Shown here piece by piece: positions 22,486-38,884 of a stretch of DNA of 64,000 nucleotides. This DNA comes from Spizellomyces punctatus DAOM BR117 (Eukaryota; Chytridiomycota; Chytridiomycetes; Spizellomycetales; Spizellomycetaceae): contig NW_015971550.1 of NCBI RefSeq assembly GCF_000182565.1, forward strand, positions 358,579 to 422,578. Reading direction: 5' to 3'. The translations under genes and the position numbers were made by a program. How positions within the stretch are numbered: position 1 is the stretch's first letter; every line of letters starts with the position of its first letter. Under the pieces are notes generated by a model, which saw nothing but the letters and a program-made list of their open reading frames with translations, did no database searches and was not told the origin of the DNA.

Positions 22486-22852
22486 GAATAGAATAGCATA
22501 ACTGTGGGCTTACTTCTGTTGCGAGAAGGATGATGTACATTGTATTATAGATTTCGTTGTTTCATTTATGGATTCTGCGACCGATTCTAGGTGTTTGTAA
22601 GAGCGTTATCGTATGATCACAAACCATAACTGCGACGCCGATGTAAATGGCAGATCATTATGGGGCTGCACATAGTTTGGACAATAGACAACTGCATTTT
22701 ATTTGCCAAATGGTCCATCTATTTTACCTTTGTGCAGGCTTCTAGCTTACACTAAATACTACAATAAAACATATATAGAACAATGTTCTAACTGACCTGA
22801 ACACAACTACTCTGTCCGGGCATATATTTTCCTTTATTCGTTCCACCATCAC
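22486..22852. other. Intergenic between converging genes
   Basis: Shared 3' region of the CAF-1 gene (+) and the 4CL-like gene (-). No other feature seen. Confidence 0.5.
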
Positions 22853-24636
22853 CTACAGCTTCGCCTTGCCAGCGGCAGCCTCCCGCTTCATAGCCTCCTT
22901 GTCCATATCCCTCAAGACTCGTCGCAAAATCTTTCCACTAGCCGCTTTAGGAATCTCGTCCACAAAGGCAACCCCTCCCCTCAATCGCTTGTGTTGAGCA
23001 ACTTTTCCTTCAATGAACTTTTGAACCTCTTGCTCGGTTGCCTTCGCTCCTGGTTTGAGAACCACATAGGCACGGGGGAGCTCCCCGGCGCTTTCATCGG
23101 GACGGGAGATGACGGCTGCGTCTGCAATGGCCGGATGGGTTAGTAGGTAACCTTCCAGTTCGGCTGGAGGGACCTGGAACCCTTTGTATTTGATAAGCTC
23201 TTTGAGCCGGTCAACAATGAAGAAGAAGCCATTCTTATCGGCATACGCAATGTCACCTGAAACAAAGGATGACATTAATACTTAAGTCTAGGAACTGCAT
23301 GGTAAAAGGTGCATACCAGTGTGAAGCCATCCTTCAGCATCAATGGTGTTTCTTGTCGCTTCGTCATTGTTGTGATATCCTTTCATGATATTTGGCCCAC
23401 GGACCCAAAGTTCACCAGGCTGGTTGACGGCGCAATCCTCTCCAGTGTCAGGGTCAACAAGGCGGGCTTCCACATTTGGAACAAGAACACCGATAGCGCC
23501 ATCGGGAGTTTTCCCTTCAACGCCGACATGAGTGACAGGGCTCGATTCTGTCATGCCATATCCTTGAAGAACCGAGCATTTGAGACGAGCAGAAGCTGCC
23601 CTCGAGACATCACCGCTAAGAGGTGCTGCACCGGAGAGTATCATCCGCAGGGACGAAAGATCGTATTTGTCCACGATGGGATGCTTTGCCAAACCGAGAA
23701 TGATTGGGGGAACTATGTGGGTGTACGTTACACGGTACTTTTGAAGTGCCTCGAGGTAGGCCACCAAGTCGAACTTTTGGAAGACGACCAATGAGATTCC
23801 GGCATAGAAGCAGGTGTGGAGGGACAAGTTTAAACCATAAATATGATAAAAGGGGAGGACACCCGTCCAGACATCATTGGGACGGTATTGATTGCTGTGC
23901 ACGTAATATGCGTCGAGTTGCGCGACATTGGCCACCATGTTGTAGTGAGTAGTTTCTACACCTTTACTCCTTCCCGTCGTTCCACTCGAATAGCAGAGGT
24001 AGGCGGGTTTGTTCAACAATTCCTCCTTGGTGAACTGGATCGGGGCAAGGTACTCGCATGAGAAGATATCGTAGATGGTCTTTTTGCCTTGCACCTGTTC
24101 ACGACCGAAAATAAATATCTTGTCGGCGGCAATACCAGCTTTTGCGGCGGCAGCGGTAGCAACAGGAAGCAATGGTGCACACGTAATTAGGATTTTGGCT
24201 CCCGCATCCGTCAATTGGTCTGGAAAATGCAATGTTTAGGGCATGACAGATAAAACAACGGAACGTAATATGCACTGCATTGCAATAACATACATGCCAG
24301 CTCGTCGGCAGTATAAGTAGGGTTGGCCAGTGTGACCGTACAACCAGCCTTCAAGGCTCCAAAGACGACGGTCGGGTAGTCGACCTGGTTGGGTGAAAAG
24401 ACACCTACGACCTCCCACTTGTTGAGTCCCAATTTGTAACGGACACCGGCCGCAAATCGGTGTATTCTATGCACGAGCTCTCCATATGTTACACGTTGGT
24501 CGGTTGCAGCGTCGATAAGGGCGATTTGGTCCCGACGTGGCGGAAGCGTTGCAGGCAGTTTTGACTCAAAGATGAACGAGTAGGTGTCGGTAACAGGAAT
24601 CGGAACATCAGGAATGCTGGATTTGAACGGAGCCAT
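22853..24636 (-). CDS. 4-coumarate:CoA-ligase-like acyl-CoA synthetase, probably peroxisomal
   Basis: Three exons (24636-24294, 24219-23317, 23256-22853) join in frame to 549 residues. It is an ANL-superfamily adenylate-forming enzyme: AMP-binding P-loop YLCYSSGTTGRSKGV, GYGMTESSPVTH, GELWVRGPNIMKGYH, GWLHTGDIAY, hinge DRLKELIKYKGFQVPPAELE, and catalytic Lys in PKAASGKILRR. These motifs and the length match 4CL and 4CL-like ligases, which activate a carboxylic acid to acyl-AMP and then the CoA thioester. The last three residues, AKL, form a type 1 peroxisomal signal, so the substrate is more likely a fatty or aromatic acid handled in peroxisomes than a lignin precursor. Substrate not determinable. 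Start MAPFKSSIP sits in gagccATGG context. Confidence 0.93.
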
Positions 24637-24700
24637 GGTGGCAGAGGAAGATGCGAGGTCTCAGATGCGGGGAATGAGGGAGGAAGAGATGCAGGCCGAT

Positions 24701-24710
24701 CCTTTTAAAC
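24701..24710 (-). promoter_or_regulatory. TATA-like element of the 4CL-like gene
   Basis: Minus-strand GTTTAAAAGG about 65 bp upstream of the ATG at 24636; a weak TATA variant at a plausible distance. Confidence 0.35.
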
Positions 24711-25061
24711 TCCAAAAACAAAGGATGGGCCGGGTACAAGGAAAAACCCGTCGTCGGCTTTGGAGCGTTCGAACAGTCTTGACCTGCTGAGTTCGAGTTA
24801 ATATGACTACGCCGCTGTCATTAGTCTAAATATGGACAAATGCAATAACACCGGCGCCAGTTGTCGGTGGTAACACTGCATCAGATATCATGGCTAAATG
24901 TGGTTTCACGACGATGGAACAACATCGGCTTTTCTCGTTCCCCGATGTATTGAAAAGCTTCCAAATAATGTAGTCATCTTTGACCATCGCAGATGTGAGT
25001 ACAGTAAGAAGCGTGAAATCTAAAGGACTACATCAATCCTGTAACATCCTGGTAACTACTA
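24711..25061. other. Intergenic upstream of the 4CL-like gene
   Basis: About 350 bp without coding potential. Its right end (about 25050-25061) begins the sequence shared with the 3' flank of small gene copy A. Confidence 0.5.
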
Positions 25062-25334
25062 CTAGGCAATTATGCACGCAATACGTAACGGCTCTTCTAA
25101 ACCGGATAATTTGCCCACCACCACGAGAGAAATCCTACTCGCCCTTTGATTCCGAAATTCTTGGTCGGAGGATGTTTCAGATACTAGTAAAATCAGAATT
25201 AGACTGGGTAATACGCGCGTGGGAAAAATCATATTACCTGCGATCGTAGCAATATAGTAGTAGCAGCGTTTGCAAGGGGTTATGTTGTTGTTGTCGGGAG
25301 GGCGAGGTCCTCGGCACCAGAGTGGCATTCTCAT
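25062..25334 (-). CDS. Small two-exon gene, paralogue B (unknown)
   Basis: ATG at 25334; exon 1 25334-25238, 54-bp intron (donor GTAATA, acceptor TTTACTAG), exon 2 25183-25062, about 72 residues. The N-terminus MRMPLWCRGPRPPD matches paralogue A at 3628-3972. Intron position and phase are identical, and exon 2 shares the GGTGGTGGGCAA-TTATCCGG core and the 3' flank. The middle is divergent (NNNITPCKRCYYYIATIA). A one-base indel in the shared core changes the C-terminal frame between copies, so either the C-terminus is not conserved or one copy is decaying. The shared upstream block, including a TATA box, supports expression. No recognised domain. Confidence 0.5.
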   Translation of the reverse strand: MRMPLWCRGPRPPDNNNITPCKRCYYYIATIAGNMIFPTRVLPSLILILLVSETSSDQEFRNQRASRISLVVVGKLSGLEEPLRIACIIA

Positions 25335-25422
25335 GATGGACTTGAGAGTTGCTTGAGCGTTGGGCAGATGCTTGCAAGTCGAGGGATAAAGAACAAGATG
25401 GGGGGAAGAGGACGAGGGGGGG

Positions 25423-25431
25423 TTTATATAG
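25423..25431 (-). promoter_or_regulatory. TATA box of small gene copy B
   Basis: Minus-strand TATATAAAC about 90 bp before the ATG at 25334, followed by a C/T-rich stretch and a TCGACTTGCAAGCATC...GCCCAAC block like that of copy A. Confidence 0.6.
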
Positions 25432-25434
25432 AAA

Positions 25435-25939
25435 AACTGAGTCGATATATTGAGTCATGCATGTATGCAGGTGGCAACTGCGAATATTCCTCTCATAGAT
25501 GGCCGCAAAGGATAGTAATTGCACTGCAGTTATTGGACCTGTTTTCATACTGGCCACACATATTGGACCCGTTGAGCATCTTTTGTGCATAGTTCATTTG
25601 CCGAAATCGAGGGAGGCATCTTGCATTTCATCTCATTCGATCCAATGGCCGCATCTATCTGCACGCTCCGTTGGCCGTTGAGGGTCGTTTTGGGTTCCCA
25701 AGTTGGACAGACGCAAGACGAAACTGCCTCCCTAAAACGATGCATTTAATATTTTATAAACAATTGTAATCTGGCAGTGTTCGCCAGACGGCCCAAAAAT
25801 TGATATCCATTGTACAGACCCAAGCACACTTTGCTAACAACAAGCAAGAATTATACACAAGCAAACGAAACGCTATCCTAGAGACCCTGTTGAACCTTCG
25901 CTCAACATGACCATTTATACATATCTCTCAATGCCACCC
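25435..25939. other. Intergenic between small gene B and KDM5
   Basis: About 500 bp with no supported gene; includes the 3' UTR of the leftward KDM5 gene. Confidence 0.5.
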
Positions 25940-28900
25940 TCAACGGTAGACCTGTGGATGGGCCTCATGATTAGCTGATTCGTGCTGCTGTTCTTGCTCG
26001 TACGGACTAGGGAAAGGATAACCCTGTATCCCCGGCGCCTGTGAACCAGGCATACCAAACGTGAAACCATATCCATACTCATCCACGCTAGGAGGAGTTT
26101 GCTGCTGATGATGTTGCTGATGTTGCTGCTGATGGGAAAATCCGTATGCATTTTGCCAATAGTAATTGGATGGATACGATCCGTAGGGGCCCATTGCTGA
26201 TTGTGCGGGTTGATTGTGTTGCTGTTGGAGGTGATGCTGGCCGTCGGCAGTAGCATACCAGTACTGTGGCGGTGCTTGTGGCAATGGCGCCTGATGCTGC
26301 TGTAAGATATGTGGATTTGCGTCCGCAGGAGGGGCAGATGGCAGCGCAGATGCAGTCGTGTCGGTTGCAAGAGGTGCTGAGGGCAGGGCATTGCGATTGT
26401 GGGGTGAGTTTGGTACGCTTGGTACGAGATCTGGGGGTGCTGGTGGCAGCGCTTCCTCATTGGTCGGCATGCGTCCATATCCGGTGAGCGACACAGGAAT
26501 ATCCACGGCTGTGATCAAAGAGGATACAGTCGGTGCCCAGGACGCCTGGTCATCAACACGTTGCTTCTTGGTGGCTGAAGTTGCATCTCCCGTTTGCCCT
26601 GCATCCTTTTTGCGCTTCTTTTGACTGCCTTTACCGTCAGGTGTAATACCACTTGTCATAATCATACCATTCTGACCATTTGCTGAACGTGGTCCATCAG
26701 TAGTTGATATACCGTTATTCTTTCTAATGTCCACTTCACCAGCTTCTTGGTGTGGTTCGCTGTGTTTTTTATGCTTCTTTCTAACAGAATGTTCCGCTCC
26801 TGGCTCCTCGCTACCAGCGGACTTCCTTCGTTTCACCTTGGCAAAATTCGCGCCATCTGAGGTGGACTCATCTCCAGCTGATGACTTCTTGCGCTTCTTC
26901 TTGACTTGGTGGTCATCTGATGTTCTAACGGAACCATGTCCAAGTTTCAGCGTGATTTTCAGCGGTGCGCCGTTGGATGCTGCATCGACGCCGTTCTCCT
27001 TGTCTCGACTGAGGTGGGCTGCTTTGTTCTGACACATGGGACAAGTGTATGTCTCCATCTTCTCGGCATCGGCTGCTGTCAGGCCAACGCATTTGAAATG
27101 ATACCATCCTCCGCAACCATCACATCCAATCATGTCCCCATCATCTTCTCGATGCGGCTCCCGACAGACACAAAACACCTCATCTTCTCTCTTCATCGCC
27201 AAGTTCGTGTCCACTGGGACAGATGGTGGAGGTGGGGGAGGACATATCTCTTTGATGCGCTCCCGAAGTTTCGCCGTCTCTTCTTCAGTGGACACATACA
27301 TCCCTTCAGCACAACGCAACAGATTTTTAGCGTCTGTTTCAGACGCAGGGGCGGCCAAAACGCTCCGAACACGATCCTGCCAGGCGTTCATGGCTTGGAT
27401 AACAGATCGAAGATGAGGTACCTCCTCAAATTCGTAGCGTTCCATTTCCTCTGCTTCTTTGAGCAATGCTTTTATTTGATCGATGGTAGGTCGTTTGGCT
27501 GTGCGATTGGGTTCTGTCCATACGTCGCAGACGGGACACATGTAGTGTGTTTGTCGCTTCGCTTGCTTTTTAGAAATTTTGACACAAGCGCTATGGTACC
27601 ATACATGACAGGTTTCGCATTCGATCTAGGAGTCGTTGTGCCAAAAAAGTTTAAAACCACGGATACCGCTCACTACGTACTGGCGCAACTAGCTTACCAT
27701 CAGGCCCTCGTCGATCTTTGTCCTGCAGATGCAGAATAGCTTTGCGTCCGCTTCAGAGCTGGTGCAAGTAATCACATTCGCTTCCACCTCCTTTGTGATA
27801 TCCAAAAAGCTCCTCGCCGACCCTGTTCGCAGTACTTTTCGCCCCTTATTCAGCCAATCCTGCGCTTTTTTTGCATCTTCTTTAATAAGTGTTAATTCTT
27901 CCAAACGCACTGGAACATTGTCAATGTCAAAAAGCAGGCTCCATAACACCGAGACAGGCCACTTCTTCTTGTCAGACATGTTCGTGCTCTCGTCCTGCGA
28001 TCCATCTTCCTTCAGTCCCAAAACGTCCCGAGCTTTAGCTCGCCAATCCTCACACTTTGCCACCAAATCCGTGAGCTTCTTCCACATGTCGGCAATGACG
28101 GGCACATCGTTCCCCTTTTTCAAAACATCCTTCATATCTTCCAAAGTCATGCTCCGTTGCTTCAACAATGCAGCAGCAAGTACCCGCCACTCATCACCTT
28201 GATGCTTGAAAGTCTTCAGACGACTCATGAGAGGATGGTCAGTTTTGACGCCAAACATTCGACCTTCATCAATCAATGAAACGACTGTATCATGATCAAT
28301 GTCGGAGCCCTCGCGGCTGAGAGCAGCATCCGCACGCGTGCCCCACTCGAGCTCGGATAATTTATCTTCTAACAAATCCAGCTCTTCGATTTGCACATCG
28401 ATAGTCGCTGCCCACTCTTGTGTATCACGGACCATCTGGGCAGTGACATTTGCATCAGCCAAGACTTGGCGTGCCTTTTCGCGGAATTCGTACACATCGT
28501 GCGCGAGAGCTTGCAAAAGTTTGATTTCCGGACAATCGAAAGTGAAAGATTCCGCATCACGCAGTAACTGCTCAATATTTGCCAAAGTTCGCTCTGAGGC
28601 AGGCTGAGCATGTCCTTTACTGTCAGTCGACTGTTCACTAGATTCCAAGTCCATGGTATCAACAATGGACCGTCTACCGGCGTTTGATCGCTTTCGCTTA
28701 TGCAGAATCCGGTTCGCACGTTCTACCCATTCGTTTGCGCGGCGTACAAAGCTTTTGAGAAGCGTGGCTTCTTCAATGACAAACGGGATTTTCTCGGATG
28801 CGGCCGAAAGTCGCTGCAGCTCTTTAAGTGGCGGACGGCGATGCTGTGCCAGCAATTTCTCGTATTTCTCTTTCCATTCATTGGGTCGATTGGCCACCGC

Positions 28901-31780
28901 ATTGACGTGCTCCAAAAATCCGATCAATTGCTCATCCGAAAACCGAAGGGCCAGCGTCAAATTGGGGTTCTCGCATTTGCAAACCTAGCGAGCAACGATG
29001 AGCAAATTCAGAAACAATTACAGATCAATACGGACTCAACAACTACTAACGTCTTTCTCGTGCGCTATGCACACAATTCTCTTGGGCGAGCATGCACATC
29101 GTATGCCACTAACATAGCAATACTGATGACATACTGCACATTGATCCTCTTCTTCGTGGGCAATCTCCAAGTTTTCCACCACCTCATGAATGCCAGGATG
29201 TCGCTCACGGATCTGCTTTCGAGCCTCGAGTTCATGGTCTCGTAGATGCTCCAATTCGGGCTTCAACCTGAGAGGGAATATTGTTCAGTTGCGCAAACCC
29301 AAATAAATATCTCACGGACGTACCAAACTGCAGCGCGAACATCAATGTCCCGTTTCGAAGTTGCAATGACTAGTTCGTCGTGAGAGAATACCGGCTGCTT
29401 GCGATACTCATGATACCGCTCGACACAGTCCAGACCAAACGGTAGCCAATTGGGTAACGCAAAGTTCACAGCCTCCGCAAAATTAAACTGTGGGAGGAGA
29501 TTTGAGTGTTAAATTCTTCAGGATGACCCAGGGAACATGGAGCAGCGACTTACCCCTTGATTAAATCCCGCATGATATGCTCTAGGAAATGTCACCACAA
29601 ATTCTCCTGGTCTCTGATCAAGCGCAACCACGTCAACCCCTTTTTCAACCAACACGCCTGGTGATAGCATCGTCGTCAAATGGAACAGCAAATCTGGATT
29701 TGACTCGAACAACTCCGGCACTTTTTTTCTCATAGCATCTTCAAACTTGTCCGCATCCGAAGCGGGTATGCCGTACCATGTTTTAGTCTCCCCCCAATGG
29801 TGATAATTGATAGAGTACGTGTAATGGTCTTCTGTGTGCCAGCAAAATGTTGAGAAACACATCCCGACGTAAAGCCACGGGATCATCATTCCTGAGATGT
29901 CATTACGAATGTTGCAAAAGAGAGATTCTGGGAGAACCGGGATGTTGTTGAGATTCCAGCCACAAGTTGAATAAGGATTATTGGGCTGTTTCTCAGGAAC
30001 AGGAAACCCGCTACGACAAAAGTCAGTACGAAGCCAAAATTAGAAGGACCAACCATGACAGAAGACAAACCTTCCATGCTGCGTTGAATGCAAGTCAGCG
30101 CCATATTCAACCTCGACATCATCATACGGACTCTCCACCAGTCGCCAAAATTCCCGTTCACATTCATCTTCCGTTACGATGAGTTTCTCGTCCATTTTCT
30201 TTCCCAACCTCTCTCGAAAATGCCTCTCTTTGAAGCTGTTTGCGACCTTTTGGAAATGGTACAAGGACCTCACTTCGCCTTCCTCGAATCCATAATCATT
30301 GCCGGATACCCGGAGACAGTCTGGGCAAAACCAATCGGTATTTGGAATGGCGCTCATAGGAGGATCAAAGCAATAGAGGTGGTATCCCCTATTGCATCCA
30401 TCGCACAAGAGCATTTTCTCATCGTTTTCCCCACCTCCACATATTTCGCAGAGCTGAAGACACCAGCAATTCAGTATTGGAAAGAAATCCGGGAGAATTC
30501 ATTATTACTCACCTCGAGGCCGGGTTTCGGGAGATACCCATCAGGTAAGATCGCCTTTTTCGCGGAAGGAGATGAATCAGCGGTTGGAATTTCTGGTACC
30601 ACTAAACATTAAGAATCAGTTTTGTAGTTCAATGTTCCCTGTATCCTAAATTCAATCAAGCGTACCTTCCGCTGATTTTCTCTTCTTCGCCCGTTGAGCT
30701 CGCTTGCTCCTCGTGCCGGAAGTGGGGGCATCATCCACTCCTCCTGTATCATCTCCCAAGGGTGACCCAGGTCGGGTAACCGCTGGAGACCCATGCTTAG
30801 CAATGAAATCCTCGTAGGGTAGAACCCATTTTATATACGCAGATTTGACACTGTGAGAGAGCGATGTACAAGTCTTTCCGCCCAATCCGATGGCACGTCC
30901 GACTTGCGCCCACTGCTTATTTTGTGTCACCTGCGATGTACGTGCGTATGTCAGTCAGTCACTGAGACTATTTATCATCAGGACGTTGCTGCGGATCTGC
31001 GTTGGCACTTACCGCATGGAAGCCCCCTCGCTTAGCGACTTCCTTCTTGAGCTCAAAAAGGTTCATAGGCTTCTTATCGAGCATTGGAATCCGCTGAAAT
31101 TGCGTTCCTTGCTGATGGTGGAATTTTTGTAGTTGGTCTAGGTAGTTGAGGATGGCACGAGAGCTCCCCTCCATGGAGTTAAGGCGCATGATACGAGGCC
31201 GAAACCAAAAGGTCTAAGAGGAGAAATTGTTATAGTTATTATCTTAGTGACAAGTCTTTCTGAGGATTGGAGCGTTCCTTCAACATTTGATACGCAGTCC
31301 ATTGCCACAATGTCGACAGACAATAGCAGAGCAGGGTAATGCCTTCCCTAACTTTCAGAAAGTTATCGCTATACAATTGCCTTGGAATTGTAATTGCTAT
31401 ACGGCAGAAAAAGTGACAGAACCTTGCAAAAATGCCATTTGGGATTTTTTTCCGGCAGCCCGCCATTCTGTTGTCCAACCACTCACCTGTGTGTCCAAAG
31501 CAAAGTCTGGCTTCCATCCCTCTGGTGGAATAATCTTGCATATGCCACTTTGTTCCGCTTCGACCCGAATCTTTTCAATGTACCGAAGTGGGTCCGCGAA
31601 CTCGTCTAGGGTGGGACGAAACGTCGGTGCCGTGCGTAGGCCAAATAGCCGGTTTCCTCGAATGCCCAAGTCAGGACTAGGTGGAGCAAAGGGTGGGGAT
31701 ACTGTTGAGAGGTCCAAGGGCGGTGCTTTGGGAACGTTTGCAGACCGGTGGGGCCCGACTTTGGCTGCCGTTTTCATCAT
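25940..31780 (-). CDS. KDM5/Lid2-type histone H3K4 demethylase (JmjN-ARID-PHD-JmjC-C5HC2-PLU1-PHD-PHD)
   Basis: Ten exons (31780-31487, 31213-31013, 30930-30666, 30601-30513, 30453-30071, 30010-29554, 29487-29324, 29267-29051, 28984-27698, 27625-25940) join in frame to 1680 residues. Order: JmjN ([19 protein letters not shown]); ARID ([13 protein letters not shown]); PHD1 ([19 protein letters not shown]); JmjC with iron ligands in FCWHTEDH (about H469, E471) and AYHAGFNQG (about H557); C5HC2 finger ([17 protein letters not shown]); a long helical PLU-1 region; PHD2 ([11 protein letters not shown]...CETCHVWYH); PHD3 ([18 protein letters not shown]). The iron and cofactor residues are intact, so an active 2-oxoglutarate-dependent H3K4me3/me2 demethylase is expected. 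The C-terminus is lysine-rich and then Gln/Pro-rich. Intron 1 (273 bp) is much longer than the others. The gene is divergent from USP7. Confidence 0.94.
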
Positions 31781-33089
31781 TTTGAGGATTTGATGTCTGA
31801 TGAATTAGGGATATACCGTACGACCCAAAGGCCGGGACAAAAGCAGGAACCAAACACCGATAATGAGATTGCTGCTGTGATTCTCGCCAAGGACAATGGA
31901 TAATGGCAAGTAATTTCTGTGACTGCAAAGAACGAGATTGTGGACGAAATGAGGAGGAGGGGAAATGGTTGATGCCCAAAGTCTGGATTTCAAGTTAGTA
32001 ACGTGACAGCGCAGGAAACGCGTCGAAATCGCCTCGTCTTTAAGGAAGAAAACCCAACGAAAGCTTAAAAAAAGCAGGACGGGATTTCAACTTTTTGGAA
32101 CCGTCGCAGCTGCAAAGGAACCTTTTATTGTCACGGCAGTGGAAGGCAGAGGCCGTTCGGAGCAGCAAATTGGGAATGTGGGCTGTATTTGCAAGCATTT
32201 AACGGGCAATGCATGTTGAATCAGGATGATGTGCCCTGACGACGCCCCCAATCCCTCCAGCCGAAAACCATCCCAACGGGTGTCTTTTTATGTCAAAGGA
32301 GGGGACGACGGGAGTGCTTAAACCAGTGGTCAACATGAGCCTCATGGTGTGCATAGCAAGTTACTTGTCGATCACTGGTTGCGTCGATGATTTTCAGGCC
32401 ATCATCATCGATTGTCAGAGCGCTCGCATATGATAGACATTTTATTTACTCAAAACATGCGGTAACCATCCTATGCATGACAAATCGTATCGCGAACCAT
32501 GACCGCTACCGGTACATATGGTATGCATGAAGATATACTCTATCCATTGCTATACAAGCTAAAAGCACAGCTCCCAACAAGATATCTTGAAGCTTTCAGA
32601 TCCCAAAGCCAAAAGCCGCGAAACTCCAACGCCTTTGGCTGGAACCGGCTGCATGACGCATAAACACGTGTTTCCGATACCTGGCGCTGGCTACAGTTTG
32701 CTCAAAGTGGAGTACCAACATCTGGTCGTTGGCTGTCTTTGGGCCTGTGTACGATCCCCACACCATCCGCACGACGAGTAGAACTTGTGTATAAAATAGT
32801 ATGTGGTGGAATGATAAATTTCTCATGTTCCTAATTGCGATGCGAGATCGCTGACATTTGCCGCATCGTTTTACAAGCCTTATACTTGGCGGCGCAGTTG
32901 GATGACCTGCGATCCACCAGTTTTACTGTAGCTTGCACTCAAACATACTTGTAGGTAGAGGACACATGCTAGCACATCAGTTATTAATAACTTATTTTAC
33001 AAGCACTAACTGACTTTGACCAGCAATCGCCGTCGGTCATTTTCTTGACATCTCTTTCCACTGAACATTAATCGCAGTTTTCAACTGTC
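31781..33089. other. Divergent intergenic region between KDM5 and USP7
   Basis: About 1.3 kb with no supported gene or RNA; short open frames near 32590-32830 look accidental. It must contain the promoters of both flanking genes. Confidence 0.5.
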
Positions 33090-37416
<4,327 letters not shown>

Positions 37417-38018
37417 CAGATTTGATCTTGCGTGCTGCGCACGGATTTAATCTTGGGGCTTTGGTATGGGATGTATGATTTGGAGATTTCTTTCTGTGTC
37501 GTGAATTCACTGGCCGTTTTGGTATGATGGTTCAATTTCTGCCGGTTGGGACGGCGGGTACAAGGGTATGGGCCGGGAGTATGAACGGACTGGATAAATT
37601 GCTGGTTTCCACGTTTTATAAAGATGTATTATGACACTAAAATGCAGATGAATGGCATTGGAGTTAAAATCTGGTCTCGATGGTTTTTGGATCCAGTATT
37701 TGTTGCAACCGAGATCTGGTTGATTCTCTTCAAGGCTTGTTGAAGAATGCTCATGATGCAGTGAAAAAGATGGTTCGCCGATTGGGCATACTCCCAGGTA
37801 CTGTGAAAGGCGCACTCATGTCCCAAGCCCACAAAAGCCAACAGAGCTCAATAATATGCTACGTTTACGAAAAGCAAGAGCAAAGGTGTCTGTCACTCAG
37901 GGATCTCCTGCATGCTCGTCCACTATTTCTTCTATGCGCACAAGGTCCTCACGATTGGCAGTGTATTCGCCAAAGGCAGAAATAAAACTCTGGTATTTTA
38001 CAGACATGCACAAAAATC
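37417..38018. other. Intergenic between converging USP7 and BTB genes
   Basis: About 600 bp, 3' regions of both neighbours; no further gene supported. Confidence 0.5.
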
Positions 38019-38780
38019 TCAATACATATGGGGGATATTCAAATAATCAGCTTCTTCCACTTCACTCTCCTCCTCCTCCTCCTCCTCCTCGTCCTCGTAA
38101 TCACCATCAACATCATCATGTTCATCTTGCTCGAAATCCCCATCCTCATCTGATGCTTCCTGAACGCGCACTTGAACACGACCCGCTTTCAAATCACCCT
38201 GCCACCCTTCGCAAACATGCAACAGCTCGCGGTCGCTCAATCCCAACCATTCGGCATTGGCAATCACCGACGCAAGGGCATTTTCATGTGATTCGAAAAA
38301 CTCTCTGATTGCGCCTACATCTGCAGTGTACATCCACTGCAAAACTGCATGGAATGCTTCCGGGCTGGGAGGATGAATGAGGAGAGGTGTTGTGCTGATG
38401 GTTGCATAGGGTTGATATGGGTCTGACATGGCTTTGGCGGCTGTGGAGAGAAGGTCTCGTAGTCGTGGTGACATTGTTTTGAGAAATAGGGAATGAGCGG
38501 GGATAATGGCTATTGGCGCTGCTGCTTTGTCTTGATCAATTGGTGACGTTGTTTCCGGCGAGTAGATCCAAAGACAGCAATCCGCTAATTGCGTGTTGCC
38601 AAAATACCGCCAGCCAAAGCCTCGTAGTTTGTCAATGATGTACGTGTCGGGAATAGGAACCGCGGAATAACATGGAAGAGGACTGCTCACAATGGGGCGC
38701 CAAACGTACTGCTGCTGGCGGGCTAGTTGCTCGTGTGGGAGTGTTGTCGGCATCGGGAGGACTCCTTGCATATTTTCCAT
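38019..38780 (-). CDS. BTB/POZ domain protein with acidic tail
   Basis: Single exon, 253 residues from ATG 38780 (MENMQGVLPMP). The frame is open further upstream to a TTG, but the TATA box at 38876-38884 puts transcription start near 38850, so the ATG is preferred. A BTB/POZ-like fold is visible: DCCLWIYSPE, IPAHSLFLKTMSPRLRDLL, LIHPPSPEAFHAVLQWMY, then NAEWLGLSDRELLHVCEGW. BTB domains mediate dimerisation or bind Cullin-3. The C-terminal ~45 residues are almost all Asp/Glu (a CTC/CTT trinucleotide run on the plus strand). No other domain, so the partner is unknown. Confidence 0.8.
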   Translation of the reverse strand: MENMQGVLPMPTTLPHEQLARQQQYVWRPIVSSPLPCYSAVPIPDTYIIDKLRGFGWRYFGNTQLADCCLWIYSPETTSPIDQDKAAAPIAIIPAHSLFLKTMSPRLRDLLSTAAKAMSDPYQPYATISTTPLLIHPPSPEAFHAVLQWMYTADVGAIREFFESHENALASVIANAEWLGLSDRELLHVCEGWQGDLKAGRVQVRVQEASDEDGDFEQDEHDDVDGDYEDEEEEEEEESEVEEADYLNIPHMY

Positions 38781-38875
38781 CAACTGTGGACTCTTGGCTT
38801 GCAGAGTACGAAAGGGTTCGCGTTGGTTTTTTTTAAAAGACTGTGGCTGCCCCAACAACAGTCAACCCAGCCAAC

Positions 38876-38884
38876 CTTTTATAG
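38876..38884 (-). promoter_or_regulatory. TATA box of the BTB gene
   Basis: Minus-strand TATAAAAGG, about 96-104 bp upstream of the chosen ATG. Confidence 0.6.

Noticed and set aside
31239-31541. Open frame inside KDM5 intron 1
   Set aside because: Lies in a 273-bp intron between in-frame JmjN exons and has no recognisable domain.
38781-38858. N-terminal extension of the BTB protein
   Set aside because: Starts with TTG and overlaps the region expected to be the transcription start behind the TATA box.
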